This document shows positions 47,050 to 58,300 of a stretch of DNA of 64,000 nt, piece by piece. The DNA lies in NCBI RefSeq assembly GCF_002078875.1, contig NC_034422.1, positions 1,732,923 through 1,796,922 on the forward strand, written 5' to 3'. A program made the translations under genes and the position numbers. Position 1 is the stretch's first letter. Each line of letters starts with the position of its first letter. Origin of the DNA: Numida meleagris (lineage: Eukaryota > Chordata > Aves > Galliformes > Numididae). A model generated the notes under the pieces. The model had not been told where the DNA came from. It searched no databases and saw nothing but the letters and a program-made list of their open reading frames with translations.

Positions 47050-47689
47050 TGGCTGCCAGGCTTTGGGAGGGGGGTGGCCATTTCTGCAGCAGCCAGGCTC
47101 CACAGCAGGTACCGCCTGAATTAACGGCAAGGCCCAATTAGCACAGGCAGGGCCAGGTGGTGTTGAGTGGCGGGGAGACTGTGGATGCAGTGGGTCTGTA
47201 GCCTCTGCGTGGATGTAGCAGGAACCAGATTTTGGATGAGGCAGCACTGTACATCCCCTGCCCGAGCCTACCTGGGAGCTCCCGTTTCTCCTGGAAAAGA
47301 CTGCCCAGACTGGAGCTCTATTGTCTGTGACCCTTTGCTCAAGAGGACCACAAGAGGTGGGGCTGAACGTCCATCCGATGACAACAAAAAGTCACTGTGC
47401 GCAGAAAAAATGCTCTTCCCAAAGCATTTTCCTCCTTCTTCATGCGAACAGTTAAGGCACACTGCTAATCTCCTGAGCCCGTCCCCTCCCATCTTCCTAG
47501 CGCTGGCACAAAGCTGGCTCCTGAGCCCTGTTTGCTCCATCACGCCTCTCCTCCTCCTGCTGCCCTCAGCCCGGCACCTCCCCGCTGCTTTGCCCCCGCC
47601 GGCCCCGCTCGCGTGGGGAAGGCAGAAATAACAGTGACAGTCCCCCTGGGGAAGCCGAGGGGCCCTCGCGAAGTGCACTGCGAAAACGA

Positions 47690-48215
47690 GCGCGCCTGCT
47701 CACTCATCACATTTCGCATTCGTTCTGCCACTCGCTGTCAAATTAAAACGTGGCCAACAACTCATTTCTCCTGCTCTCACAGTTACAAATTAGTCCATTA
47801 AGCTGTCTGCAGCAAGCCTTTTTTCCTCGTCCCAGTAATGGCCTCCGAGAATTCCTTCATAATCGCCAAGTCCTCCTGGGATGCCCACCGAAAGCAGATG
47901 GAGGAGCTCCCGGGTAATACAAGGCACTTTTTAATGACACAACACGCTGTGTTTTTTTTAGTTTTTTCTTTTTTTTTTAATGTCCCTGTTCTCCCTTCAT
48001 CATCCTTCCCCCTTTCCTGCCTTCTTCCACCAGGATGATTAGGAATGAAAAAAAATAAATGAAAGCGGAGCGAGGAGACAGAGCGGGGGGCATCGACGCT
48101 TCTGCGCAGAGGCTGACAGCTCCAGGAAGGGCTGGGGTGGGGAAATCGGCTTCAGCTCCCTAATTAGAGCCTCCTAATTGAATTATCTTTATTGAAAAAT
48201 TAGATCTTCCCCTGG
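47690..48215. promoter_or_regulatory. Candidate regulatory block with tandem TAATT cores
   Basis: CTCCCTAATTAGAGCCTCCT followed by AATTGAATTATC puts three TAATT/AATTA cores within about 30 bases (TAATTA at 48161-48166, TAATTG at 48175-48180). Further cores lie at 47740-47800 (CAAATTAGTCCATTAAGC). The exon-like interval at 47836-47913 is inside the block, so that signal may be conserved noncoding sequence rather than an exon. Confidence 0.3.
47836..47913 (+). CDS. Candidate 78-base exon with its own ATG
   Basis: A strong acceptor (CCTTTTTTCCTCGTCCCAG) ends at 47835 and a CGG|GTAATA donor follows 47913. The 78 bases are a multiple of three and open in two frames. One starts at an ATG (47838) and reads M-A-S-E-N-S-F-I-I-A-K-S-S-W-D-A-H-R-K-Q, then six more residues. 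The other begins N-G-L-R-E-F-L-H-N-R. I recognise neither. It would belong to a rightward transcript, opposite to the CpG-island gene, such as a divergent noncoding RNA. It may also be a conserved enhancer that happens to resemble an exon. Confidence 0.25.
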
Positions 48216-51147
48216 AAGCTTGGAGGTCTGGGAGACAGCGGGGCAGGTCCTGCTGTAGGTGACTGATGGGCCTCGTGGTGGTGGCCCCGTGGGCTGGCTG
48301 CGGGCACACTGCTTAGAGTCACTTAGTGCAGAATCCTCTCTTAAGGGACATTCTGGAGAGCCAAAGGGACTGGAGTGTTATTAGTGGGTAAAGGGCCGCC
48401 ATCAGCTGGGAGGGGTCTTTATTTATTTAAAAGAGCATCTTGTCAAGTGAGGCTGCTCTGGTACAGGTGGTGTGGGGAGGGGGCTGCCGGTGCCAGCAGC
48501 GCTTCAGGGCCTGCAGCCCCCACAAAGCTGCTGTGTATAGAAACAAGGCATTTAAAGCAAGGCAAACATTTTCTGTACGTTGGTGATGCACAGAAAGAAA
48601 CGCTACCGAGTAGATAAGAGCCAGCTGGTCTCCACGCTGCACTTTAAATAAACCAATTACTGCCAAATCCCCCGTTGGTCTGTACGGCGAGGTCCTTGCC
48701 CCGAGGATGCTGCTGGGAGGTGAGTGCCTGGATGGAGCCCTGCGCTGTGCCCTGCCAGCGGGCAGCAGTGTGCGGCCAGCACGGCACCCGGCCTGCCATG
48801 GTGCCACGGGAACATGCGTGGTTCGAGAGCTGGCGTGGGGCTTGGTCCTTCCCTCTGCGCTCCTGACCACACTGAGCTCAGCCCCTCCCTCCTATGGATG
48901 CCTGCTTGGTGGCTACGAGAAGGGAGACTGAGCGTCAGCCCCAGCCTCAGCTATTCACCTCACAGACCCCAGCTGGCCTTTCCTGGAGATGGAGCTGAGA
49001 TCAGAGGTGTGTGGGAAGATCCTGTCCCATTCCAGTTTGCTCACTTTCTCCAAAAGGAGAAAGTTTTTCGCAGTGAGAAGTGCAGGAGTCACAAATGCTG
49101 GCAATTCTGGTTTCCAGGGAACCTCCAAAGGGAGGAAGGCCCATGTCAGTGTGCCCCTCTGCTTCTCCCTTTTTCCTCACCCAATCACAGTATCTGCTTC
49201 AGAGCAGTAAGAAGGAAGGCTAACTAACTGAATACAGCCAGCAGTCTTTCAATTTGCGCACTGTCTTTGCGGTAGGGTGGCTCCTACTGCCAAATCTCTG
49301 AAGCAACTGCACAGGTTAATTTTTCCTTCACAACAAAGTCAGGATTTGTTTTTCTCTCATGAACAGAGCCCTCCGTGCACCTCCAGGCAATGCTGTGCTG
49401 AGGGGATTGCTCCAGGAAGGAGCCGTGCTACGGATGGATGTATTTCGAGGCGGGGAGGGGAAGGGATCAGCCCGTTTCCTGGAAGTGAAGAAAAATTGGC
49501 TGTCTTTGCAGAGTCTGACTCCAGCTGGGAGGACAGAGGCGCGATTCAACTTTCTGTTTAAAGAAAGCCCACTCCAAGTGGCAGAAATGTCCAGAAAAAA
49601 AACCACGCTGCCCAGCGCCAACCCCAAACGCTAAGTTCTGTATTAGGAGAAGAAAAACAGCTCTAAACACGGGCAAGCCAACGTGGGTAAAGTGTGGCCT
49701 CCGCGTATCCTAAATTATTACTTTGGGAAGAAAACAGTCTGTTTTTCTTTGAGCATTAGTACACAAATATTCGCACTGGCAGAACAAAGCAGGAGGAAGA
49801 CTTGAGGCAGATCACTGCACTCCTGGATTTTGTTACCGGTATCTGCTCGCTTATCCCCTTCCCACAACACAGAGACTTCCCGATTGTATTATATTTAAAG
49901 AAAACAGGAGACAACCCCCCTAGGCTTTTTCATACTGTTCCTTACAGTGGATTCTGAGAGAGGAAAGAAACAACCTTTTATCTTCCCAGTTCACACGTGT
50001 GCTCCATACAAAGCTAAGAGCCCGAAGAGATCAGCTACTGGCTAGCGATGCTGCAGCGCTGGACAGGAGAGGGGATGCGGGCAGGGACACGGAGATGGCT
50101 TGGGCACGGCCAGGACACGTCTCCCACGTGGGCTCTGAGTTTGGTGCCCTTGGCTGAAGGAGCCTGCCTGGAGTCAGCCAGGGAGACATTAAAACAAACT
50201 GACCAGCATTTGCAAAGAGCTCTGCTAACTCTTCCCTCTCTCCTTCTGCTCTGACATTGTCCGAAAATGTAACGAGAAGGGACATGCTGTTGGAAAAGCT
50301 AGTTCAAATAAGAATAAACCTAAATCACTGAAAACTGGCTTATATGGATGCTGTAATTTCTTTACAATGTACCTGCTAGATTCAAAATTGCACATAAAAT
50401 CACAGCCAAGCACCTCCAGTCCCTTTCATTTTCTGCAGGAGTCGGCACCTTCGCCTTGACTGTGCAGAAAGATTCGGGATTGTGACAGCCATCCAACCTG
50501 CATGCAGCCCTACTGCAATCGTGCACGCAAATCTATCGGCACACACACGTTTGAAACAGGATCACTGCTCTGTTTCAAACACCTCCTTGAAATAACCTTG
50601 AACCGACAGCATATATACAGCGCGCATGCACGCCCATAAATGCACGAGCAAGTTCAGCAGTGCCATTATAAAATGTTGCTATATAGGAATGCTTCAGTTA
50701 AGAATCAAAACTCCATAGCTTATAATTTTACTTCACTACTTGGGGCAATTTCTGAGAAATACCATAGTACTTTTAACAGCACATATGCGAAAGACCATAT
50801 ATATGGCTGTTGGCCCCTGCTTTCCATAAATCTTTCAAACCCAATATTTATACTCCCGCGAAGGAGTGCTGGCTGCTTATTTTCCATCTCCGTAAAAGTG
50901 GTCAGATCAATAGTTCTGTGTATGTTACTTGGAAACATGTCACAGCAGCCTTGAAAACCTCTTTTTCCTTTGTCTGAAATTGATTTCTGTAATATGCAAA
51001 TACGCAGAAAAAGGAAGCTTTAAGTTCCCTCTTAGGATCCTTTGTGAGCCCTTCAGAATCCAGACACCGCCACAACGGAAAATGGGACCCTGCCAGCAGC
51101 TGGCCCTCTGGGCACCAGCACTGAGGGCCGAGCACTCGGCTCCAAGC
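48216..51147. other. Intergenic DNA, nothing recognised
   Basis: GC-rich from 48230 to 48900 and ordinary afterwards. Open frames overlap on both strands without protein features. No repeat family was identified. A run of CATA/TATATA words near 50610-50620 is minor. Confidence 0.45.
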
Positions 51148-51271
51148 TATGAAACCCCAACATCTGCATATCCCTCACTATGAAACCCCAACATCTGCAT
51201 ATCCCTCACTATGAAACCCCAACATCTGCATATCCCTCACTATGAAACCCCAACATCTGCATATCCCTGAC
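51148..51271. repeat. Minisatellite, four copies of a 31-base unit
   Basis: The unit begins TATGAAACCCCAACATCTGC and ends in ATATCCCTCAC. Copies lie at 51148-51178, 51179-51209, 51210-51240 and 51241-51271. The first three are identical and the fourth differs by one base (CCCTGAC). Such uniformity means recent expansion, and copy number is probably polymorphic. Copies abut directly with no spacer, and 31 is not a multiple of three, so neither CRISPR nor coding repeats are meant. Confidence 0.95.
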
Positions 51272-51689
51272 TTTGGGACTGCTTCAGCACAAAGGTGAGT
51301 GCTGCGGAGCACGAGCAGCCCTCCCTGCGCCAGCCCCGCTCCTCTGAAGATGACAGATGAGGAAGGGGAAGATTTCCACTGCTCTTCTGTGCCAACGGGA
51401 AGACAACACCATGTGCTCTCTTGCTCCAGATGTTGCTGCACCCCAATTTTTTAGTTCACATGCAGCAGGACCGGGAAAACTAAGCTCGTGTTCCAGAGTC
51501 TTACTTTGAGAAGGAGCAGTGACGTGCCATTCACTGCAGCTTTTTGTGAGAGAATTTATTCTCCCCCCCCCTTCTTTTTTTTCAGCACAGCTTGAGCCCT
51601 GCAGCTTTCATTTAAAAAAAAAAAAAAAGAAGAAAAAAAGGAAAAAACCCCAAACCAAGCCATGTACAGAAGTGGGGGGAGTAGAGAAG
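51272..51689. other. Intergenic DNA with homopolymers
   Basis: A C9/T8 pyrimidine patch lies at about 51564-51582 and an A run of 15 with A-rich tail at 51614-51645. No exon or repeat family is supported. Confidence 0.5.
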
Positions 51690-52140
51690 GTTTAACAAGC
51701 TCCAAGTCATAGATTATAAGCCGCTGCTAAAAATTTATGGCTGTTTGGATCTTTGCCACGCTGAACAGATTGGCAAGCTGATCAGAATCGCAGCAGGCTG
51801 CCTAATGAGTCCCACACAATTTTTCACCCCATATTTTTCCAATAAAAAAGCAGTTAAATACCAACCGCAGCCACAGCAGAGCCTGCCATCTGGCTGCTTT
51901 TTTCTCCAGCCATCATTAAAATGGTTCTTGGCAGTTTACACCTCGCTTTTTTCTGTACAGATGTGGAACGAATTTTCTGACAACCCTGGGATGAAACAGG
52001 GGGCTTTATTGAGCTTTACAGATTAACTGCCTAACTTCTGGTCCTAATTGTAAGTGTCTTAGCGCCGGAGGCATCATTTTAAGTGAGCTAATTGTAGGTA
52101 TCGGAGCCCACCAGCAACATTTGGTTGAGTTAACCTGAGG
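51690..52140. promoter_or_regulatory. Candidate enhancer block
   Basis: Homeodomain-type words are frequent: GCCTAATGAGTCCC near 51798, CATCATTAAAATGG near 51911, GATTAACTGCC at 52021, TAATTG at 52045-52050 and again at 52089-52094, the last two in similar CTAATTGTA contexts 44 bases apart. AATAAAAAAGC near 51841 and CTAAAAATTTATGG near 51728 add AT-rich sites. No protein-like frame. Conservation is expected but cannot be tested here. Confidence 0.33.
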
Positions 52141-52696
52141 TTCCAAGCAGCATCACGGCCACCAGCACCGAGTTCAGAGGGATACGCATTCATAGCTGTG
52201 AGGATAGCACTCGGACCTATCCACAGAGGAGAGCAAAGATCAAAACACAGCTAACTAGCCCATTTAAAACCCATTTATGGGCCAAAGAGAGGCAAGCAGG
52301 CCCGAGAGGAATACAGTTGGCTGGTGTCTACTGACAGCTTGGATGAATGCGGTCTCCACGTCGGGGCAGTCTGGGGACGGCAGCAGCCGAGGGGCAGCTC
52401 CCAGCCGTGCCTCAGCCCGTGCCCGAGGACCTGCCCCGGCCCCAGAGGCAGCGGGGGGAGCAGGGGGTCAGCCCGGTCTTCCGAGGGCATGGTGAGCTCT
52501 GCCGGCCCCACTTTCTCCCCCAGAAGATGACAAACAGCAGCAGTACATCAAGGAGGCTTTTCATCATTTCGCTTCCCTTCACATCCCTAACACAGATTAT
52601 TACTTATGCCAATCATCTTATAATGACCAGTGGATTTCAGAAATGAATAATTTATGGGAATGTTGATAACGTTTATTTGTTTTCAGCAAGGACTTT
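52141..52696. other. Intergenic DNA, nothing recognised
   Basis: GC-rich with CpGs at 52345-52480, which opens frames in all phases; AT-rich after 52550. No exon or repeat is supported. Confidence 0.5.
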
Positions 52697-52765
52697 ACAG
52701 AATCATAGAAATACAGTACGAAAGGGGACCTTAAAAGGTCATTCTAGACCCCCTGCTTGGAAAGA
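52697..52765 (-). mobile_element. CR1 LINE 3' terminal fragment
   Basis: ACAGAATCATAGAAATACAG, then GAAAGGGGACCTTAAAAGGTC, then ATTCTAGACCCCCTGCTTGG match the reverse complement of the avian CR1 3' end ('agaatcatagaat...ggaagggaccttaaagatcatctagtcc.accccctgc'). The left end falls at the expected 3' terminus, so this is a short 5'-truncated copy in minus orientation. It is heavily diverged and noncoding. Confidence 0.7.
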
Positions 52766-54100
52766 GATGATGGTGGAGATTACGTGCATAATAATGTAAA
52801 TGACCCCATAGCTGTACTCCAGAATCAACATTTTCATTAGGAGATATATTGCTCTTGTAATCCTGCAGGCTGGTAGATAACCTCCAGTGCAAGCAATGCA
52901 GCCACAGCTACCAGGCGTGGGCTTGGGCAGGGCAGTGCTGGCAGGGCGGCAGAGCTCTGCAGGCGGCTGTGCACCCCAAGTTCACAGTGCAGTCATTCTC
53001 AGCCCCCAAACTCTGATGTGTCCTATCCCTGTGACTGGAAATGGCTGAGCAAACAGCTGACAAAACCAGGGACAGAACTACCTCTGTCTCTTTAGTGGGT
53101 GTTGAAAGCTCCAATTTGTCTCCTACCGCCCGACCTAAAACACCAGTTCACCCAAGAAGCACTGACGCAGTGTCAGGGCACAACCCTGCACAGCTCACGG
53201 CAGTAACAAAGAGAACCCTGAGCATCAGCAGCCAGGTCAGCCCGTTCTGGGCTTCCGAACTCTGCCATCTGGGCCTGCTGTGCAGTGCAGGGTAAAGGAC
53301 GCCGTTCGACAGCAAAGCAAATTAAAAAACTAGCAAATGTGCCAGACCAACTTTTTGTCCCATTACACTTCTGGTAAATTTTGTTTCTAAGAACTATTAC
53401 TGTACGAGAGGTACTCACATATACACACACTGCCTTGACATTTGCACTTTCTTTATATAAACATTTTTACAATATTCCATTACCACAGAATGCACCAGCT
53501 AATAGCCAAATCCCCAAAGCTGCTAACAATCAAGTCTGGCTCAGAGTCGCCTCTGAATAACTTCCATTTCTTCAATGCTTTTGCACAGCAGGATTGCTAA
53601 TAAACAACCGGGCAGTAAAACTACAGCCAGCCAGCGCTGCCTCGGTCCTCTCCAGTTCAGGGAATTGCTCTAATACAATGTGGAAATATATCCTGTGACC
53701 AAGCAGCCTCTGGGAATTCTTACATTTCAGGTTGAGTTGTCTTCGTTTGGGTTATTTTGGGATATCCACAAAAATGAGTCCCAATTCCCTTTCCCTTGCT
53801 CTCCACCCCCCACAGTCACACACTCCACCAAGCAAAACATTCAAGCTACTTAAATGTGGTCAGGGAATAAACTGGTTCAAGGAAAAAAAAAAATAGCTTC
53901 ATCTTAAATGGTTTCCATCCAATCCAATGATTTAGCCCAAAGGCTGAAACGATTCAGCCCTTACACAAGCCTCACACAATAGCGTTTGCATAACTTAGCG
54001 AGCTCTCTCCCTCTGCCCCACGGAGAGTTCCCAACCCAGAGAGAAGGCACAGAGATACCGGGCATTGGATCCTCAGCGAGGCCTCATCTCACCAAAGGAA
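52766..54100. other. Intergenic DNA, nothing recognised
   Basis: Ordinary sequence. The first 100 bases could be decayed CR1 body. A run of A at 53882-53892 is the only simple sequence. No exon is supported. Confidence 0.45.
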
Positions 54101-54136
54101 AGCTCTGGGCACAGCTCTGGGCACGGCTCTGGGTAC
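54101..54136. repeat. Three tandem copies of a 12-base unit
   Basis: AGCTCTGGGCAC occurs twice in perfect tandem at 54101-54112 and 54113-54124, followed by a third copy with two changes, GGCTCTGGGTAC, at 54125-54136. A small repeat with no evident function. Confidence 0.85.
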
Positions 54137-55270
54137 CTGCATGGGGCTGCCTGCAGCCATGGCAATGCCGAGATCCCGGGGCCAGCCAGCAGCTGCGGTG
54201 CCTGGGGCTGCCCCATGGTGCAGCGGTGCACCCTCGAGCCACGCTTTGGGCTTCTGCCCTTGTTTTGGCCCTGAAGTGCTTTTTATTTTTATCGATTATC
54301 CCTGCTAAGCCGGTGAAACTGACTCGTTGCCTTTACAGATAATGTTTTTACGGTGAGTCTTCGAACCAGTCCTGCTCGTTTTAAGTTTATTAATGATCTT
54401 TTCCTCCTCACTTGTCTTAAGGGCTTACAGTGCAGATTTGAGATTTCAGCTGCAGGCAAAAACAGGGCGTGAGGTGATCCTAGAATTTTTCCCCTCGATC
54501 CCATTAAAAATAAATTCCCTTTATTGTAAAGGTAAAAGAAAATTCAGGATGAAAAAGATAACACATGGCTAAGGGGTATCTTCAAGCTATTCATTTTCAT
54601 TACAAAAAAAACCAACATCAAAACACATTTTGTTCCTGAAAAATAAGGCTCTGCTCTTATAATTAATAAAGCTCAACACTTAAAATCCATAGAATGCATG
54701 CAGAAAATGGGATAGCAAATCAGCAGAGTGGCTCTGGACTTACAAACAGAAGAACTGAACTGGGAGAGATAATCATACAGCCGGCCTTTTGGAAGTCCTG
54801 GGGTTATACAGTTTGAATTCTGCCTTTATAGGCATCAGCAGGAATTTTGCCAACGACTTAGCTGACTTCTATGCTATAAAGCTAGAATGATCCGTTTTGA
54901 TTAACTGCTCTGACCTCCCGCACAACACTGGCTTACAGCACGGGGCCAAGACTTCATCCCAAATCTGGACAGAAGAGAGACGCACAACATGTGAGTCAGC
55001 AGGACAAGCACAACAATTTTAATTTTAAAATGCCAAAACGTTCTGGCAGGGGAAAACAGGATGGATGATGGACAGCTCTGGATTCGGAGCAGTTTCTTGA
55101 ATTATTGGGAGATACTTGGCTGTGTCAAATGAGCTGACTGAGCTAGCTTTCATCTCTTGTTTTTAATTATCTTTACTCTTTTAGAATTTCATTGTTGTGC
55201 TTAAAGTTGTCCTGGTGCGAGCCTCCTCCCCAGATCTAATCTTTTTGCTCCTGGCAATTGGGGCAGGGTT
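54137..55270. other. Intergenic AT-rich DNA
   Basis: From about 54270 on the sequence is AT-rich with scattered TTAAT and ATAATT words, for example CTTATAATTAATAAAGC near 54656, and could hold weak regulatory elements. No exon or repeat family was identified. Confidence 0.4.
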
Positions 55271-55325
55271 ATTTTGACATGCAAACGAAGAGGACATATG
55301 TTGCATGCAAATGAGAGGGCCAGAG
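55271..55325. promoter_or_regulatory. Paired POU octamer sites
   Basis: A perfect octamer ATGCAAAT lies at 55305-55312 and a near-octamer ATGCAAAC at 55279-55286, in the same orientation 26 bases apart. The perfect site overlaps a 10-base palindrome TTGCATGCAA (55301-55310), itself a POU dimer-like or C/EBP-like shape. CATATG, an E-box, lies between them at 55295-55300. Octamer words are rare enough by chance to make this a reasonable enhancer seed. Confidence 0.4.
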
Positions 55326-58300
55326 CTCAGAGCAAACAGATTTTTCCCCTGCCCGGGGCATTCCTGTTGTTGCTTTACAGGCTCCCCGGGCACCCAGAGG
55401 CACGCTTTCCCAGCGGGTCCCTAACCCCCGGCTGCTCCCCAGGGGTGTGGGCAGTGGCGGTGCTGCTGGGGCTGTGCGGAGGGGCTGCCCCTGGCCCTGT
55501 GCACTCTTTGTTGTTCTCAGGTATTAACGCTGGAAAATTGGCTGCTGCGTACAGGCAGTAACTTCTTAATGCTATTTAATACACATTATTGTATTCCCAT
55601 TGTAAAGGGCCCACACCCTGTTCTGATTCAAGACCTAGATACAGGCTCATTATGGTGCTATAAACACCACTTTAAAAGCCTGACTATGTATTGACACAGT
55701 TTTTTATAAGTACATAACAGACTCTCAAAACCACTCTCAACCATCGATGACGCTTTACATGGGGCTCATGTGTCCCCTGGATGGCATTAACTGAAATAGT
55801 ACCGTGAAAGCAGAGGGTAACATGGAACAGTGAGCTCCGAGCAAAACAATTCTGCTACAGGGACACCAAACCACGGCAGATCCTGTGCTTGATCCTTCGT
55901 CTTTGCTCGCCAAGACTGTGACAGTCACCCGGGAGCGAACGCTGCCATGGGAAGCATTAGAGACATTGCCTTTGCTGCTAAAAAAGGTGCTTAAATTTCA
56001 AAATACCCTCAGGGCAGGCTAAGCCACCCCAGACAAGAGCACCGCGGATCTTACTGGCAGGCCTTGAATATCAAAAAAAACCCAACACTTGGCACAAACC
56101 ACACCATTCATTGCAAGAAATCACTTCTGGCCAGCCTATCCCCATGGGCCTGCCGGGCTGTCAGCAAGCAGCACAACCAGAAAGAACTCGCAGGTCCCTC
56201 CCTGCAGCGGCTCTGCTCCAGCCGGGATGGGGCTGCCGACCCGGGGGCAGGGCTTGCTTTCTCAGGATAAACTAATTATCTCGACATACTTGCCCACCGC
56301 CCTGAGTACGGCAGATTTGGAACAGAAGCGGAGGAAGAAAGCTTTACAGATGGTACCGCCGCTCGGCAGCCCGCAACAAGGCTGGGGTGCCCTCCTGACC
56401 CGCGCCGGCTCTCCCCGGAGAGCAGCCCCACCGGCACAGGCAGAGCGAGTCAGATGGGGTCAACAGATGGCTGAGAATATGGTGCACATTAACACACATT
56501 CTTTATGTGCCTGTCTCTGGCCCAGAATAAGCAGGAGAGGGATTTGGCCTCGGTACCTTTGGTGAAACCGTGGTCACAGCGCACTGAGACCTTTGCTGGC
56601 ATCCACGAGCTACTCAAGCTCTGCCAGAGTTGAGTATTGCACTCTTTACTCACTGTTGCTTTGCTTTTGTGGTTTTGAGAAAGGCACTCCACATTCTCCC
56701 AGAGCACGTTAGGAACAACTGCAATGCACGGTCCGAGCACCAGTACGACCAGTTGTGCTGCACACGTCAAACCGCGCGCATGGCTAACCGGACCTTAACA
56801 TAATTTGCCCTGACGCCTCACCGAAAAGATATCACTGTCCCTCTAATTTTGATTCCTTGTAAATAATCCATCAATCAATTAGCTAATCTGCTCAAACGAT
56901 CCCCCCCCCCCTTTCTGTTTTCAATTAAAAGTGTGAACGGCAAGTGCAGACAGATTTACACAGCGTTCCAGAGCAATGGGTGTTTTCTCACAGATCTTAT
57001 CAGATGCCCTTTGAGCAGACCTGGGGTTTCTTATGATCTTGACTGCTAAGCAGTACTGAGTGTTCACTGTATTCCTGGAGGAAGGCATGTCCTCATGGGA
57101 CTGCCTTTTGGGAAACTGCTCACTTAGAAGACCTAGCAATCTACTTAGGAAACAGTACTTCCCTTTCAGAAGCCTACCAGCGCAAGCACGAGGACTCTGC
57201 TCTTCTGAAACCCTGGGAATGCGCAAACTGATACTTCCAGGAGCGTTTAGCTTGGCTCCATTTGATGCAACTTTTATAGAGATAGCAAAAGGCATCTGTC
57301 TTACCCGAGGCTCAGCCCCTGCCAGATTTCACATCCTCACTCTAAAGCATGGAGGTGGGCAAGTTTCTCAGTGAATTACTCGCGAGTGCTTATACCATGA
57401 CCAAAACCATATATTCTCCCCTATCACGTTTTCTGAGGGAGCCAAATCTTTTTTTATTTGAACTTTCAAAGAAGAGGAAATCAGCTGCAGGCAGACAGAC
57501 CACATGGAAAAGTTCGGCTCTATGGCACTTGAAAGCACTGCCCACTGTTCTCAGAGATTTGGAGCCTGCTTTAGACATCTACTGCAATACAGGCTTTACA
57601 TACAATGCTGGATGACAGTATTTAAAAGGAAATGGAAGCTCCTCAAAGTAAAAAAATAACAAGTCAAGACCTAGCCGCGAAAAAAATCCAAGAAAATGAA
57701 GCAGAACAATGAACAGCAAATGAACAGCACAAAACTGAGCAGCAGCTGGAAGGACAGCACTTTCCCCCAGGCCAAAGCCTTACTCATGTTATGGTAGAAA
57801 ATACTATTTCAGGAACTTGACACAGATCTATATAAATATTTTTAAATGGAGACAATCAAGCTTATCATTTGATTTTATCCCTTGGTAAATAACACGAATG
57901 TATTTCACAGCATAGAAACTTGCCCTCTGCCTTCCAGACAGGAGGAGGCACTGCCCCGTGCTTTGTGGATGGCGTTGCAGGTGAGCTGCACCCAAATCCC
58001 ACGTTGGTTATTAACTCCCACGAGCACCAGGGCAATGCCACCCTCAGTCCATCTGTGCTACAGAACTACTGGAATGTCCTCTGCGTGGCACAGTCATTTC
58101 ACCAGAACTAGAGTGAAAAATCTATCTGCGCCGGAGTCTGTAAGAATTCTGCTGTCAATTTTAATGCACCAGGATATCACCTTTGCTATCATTTTCCCGT
58201 AATAAAACGGGACTGATCACACTTGCAGATCTGTTAGAGTGGGACAAGGACAAGTTAATGTGCATTCTGCATTCCCAATGTGTAGCATAATAAGTGCATG

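Noticed and set aside
51148..51271. Direct repeats of CRISPR-like unit length
   Set aside because: The copies abut with no spacers, and the surrounding DNA is vertebrate. It is a minisatellite.
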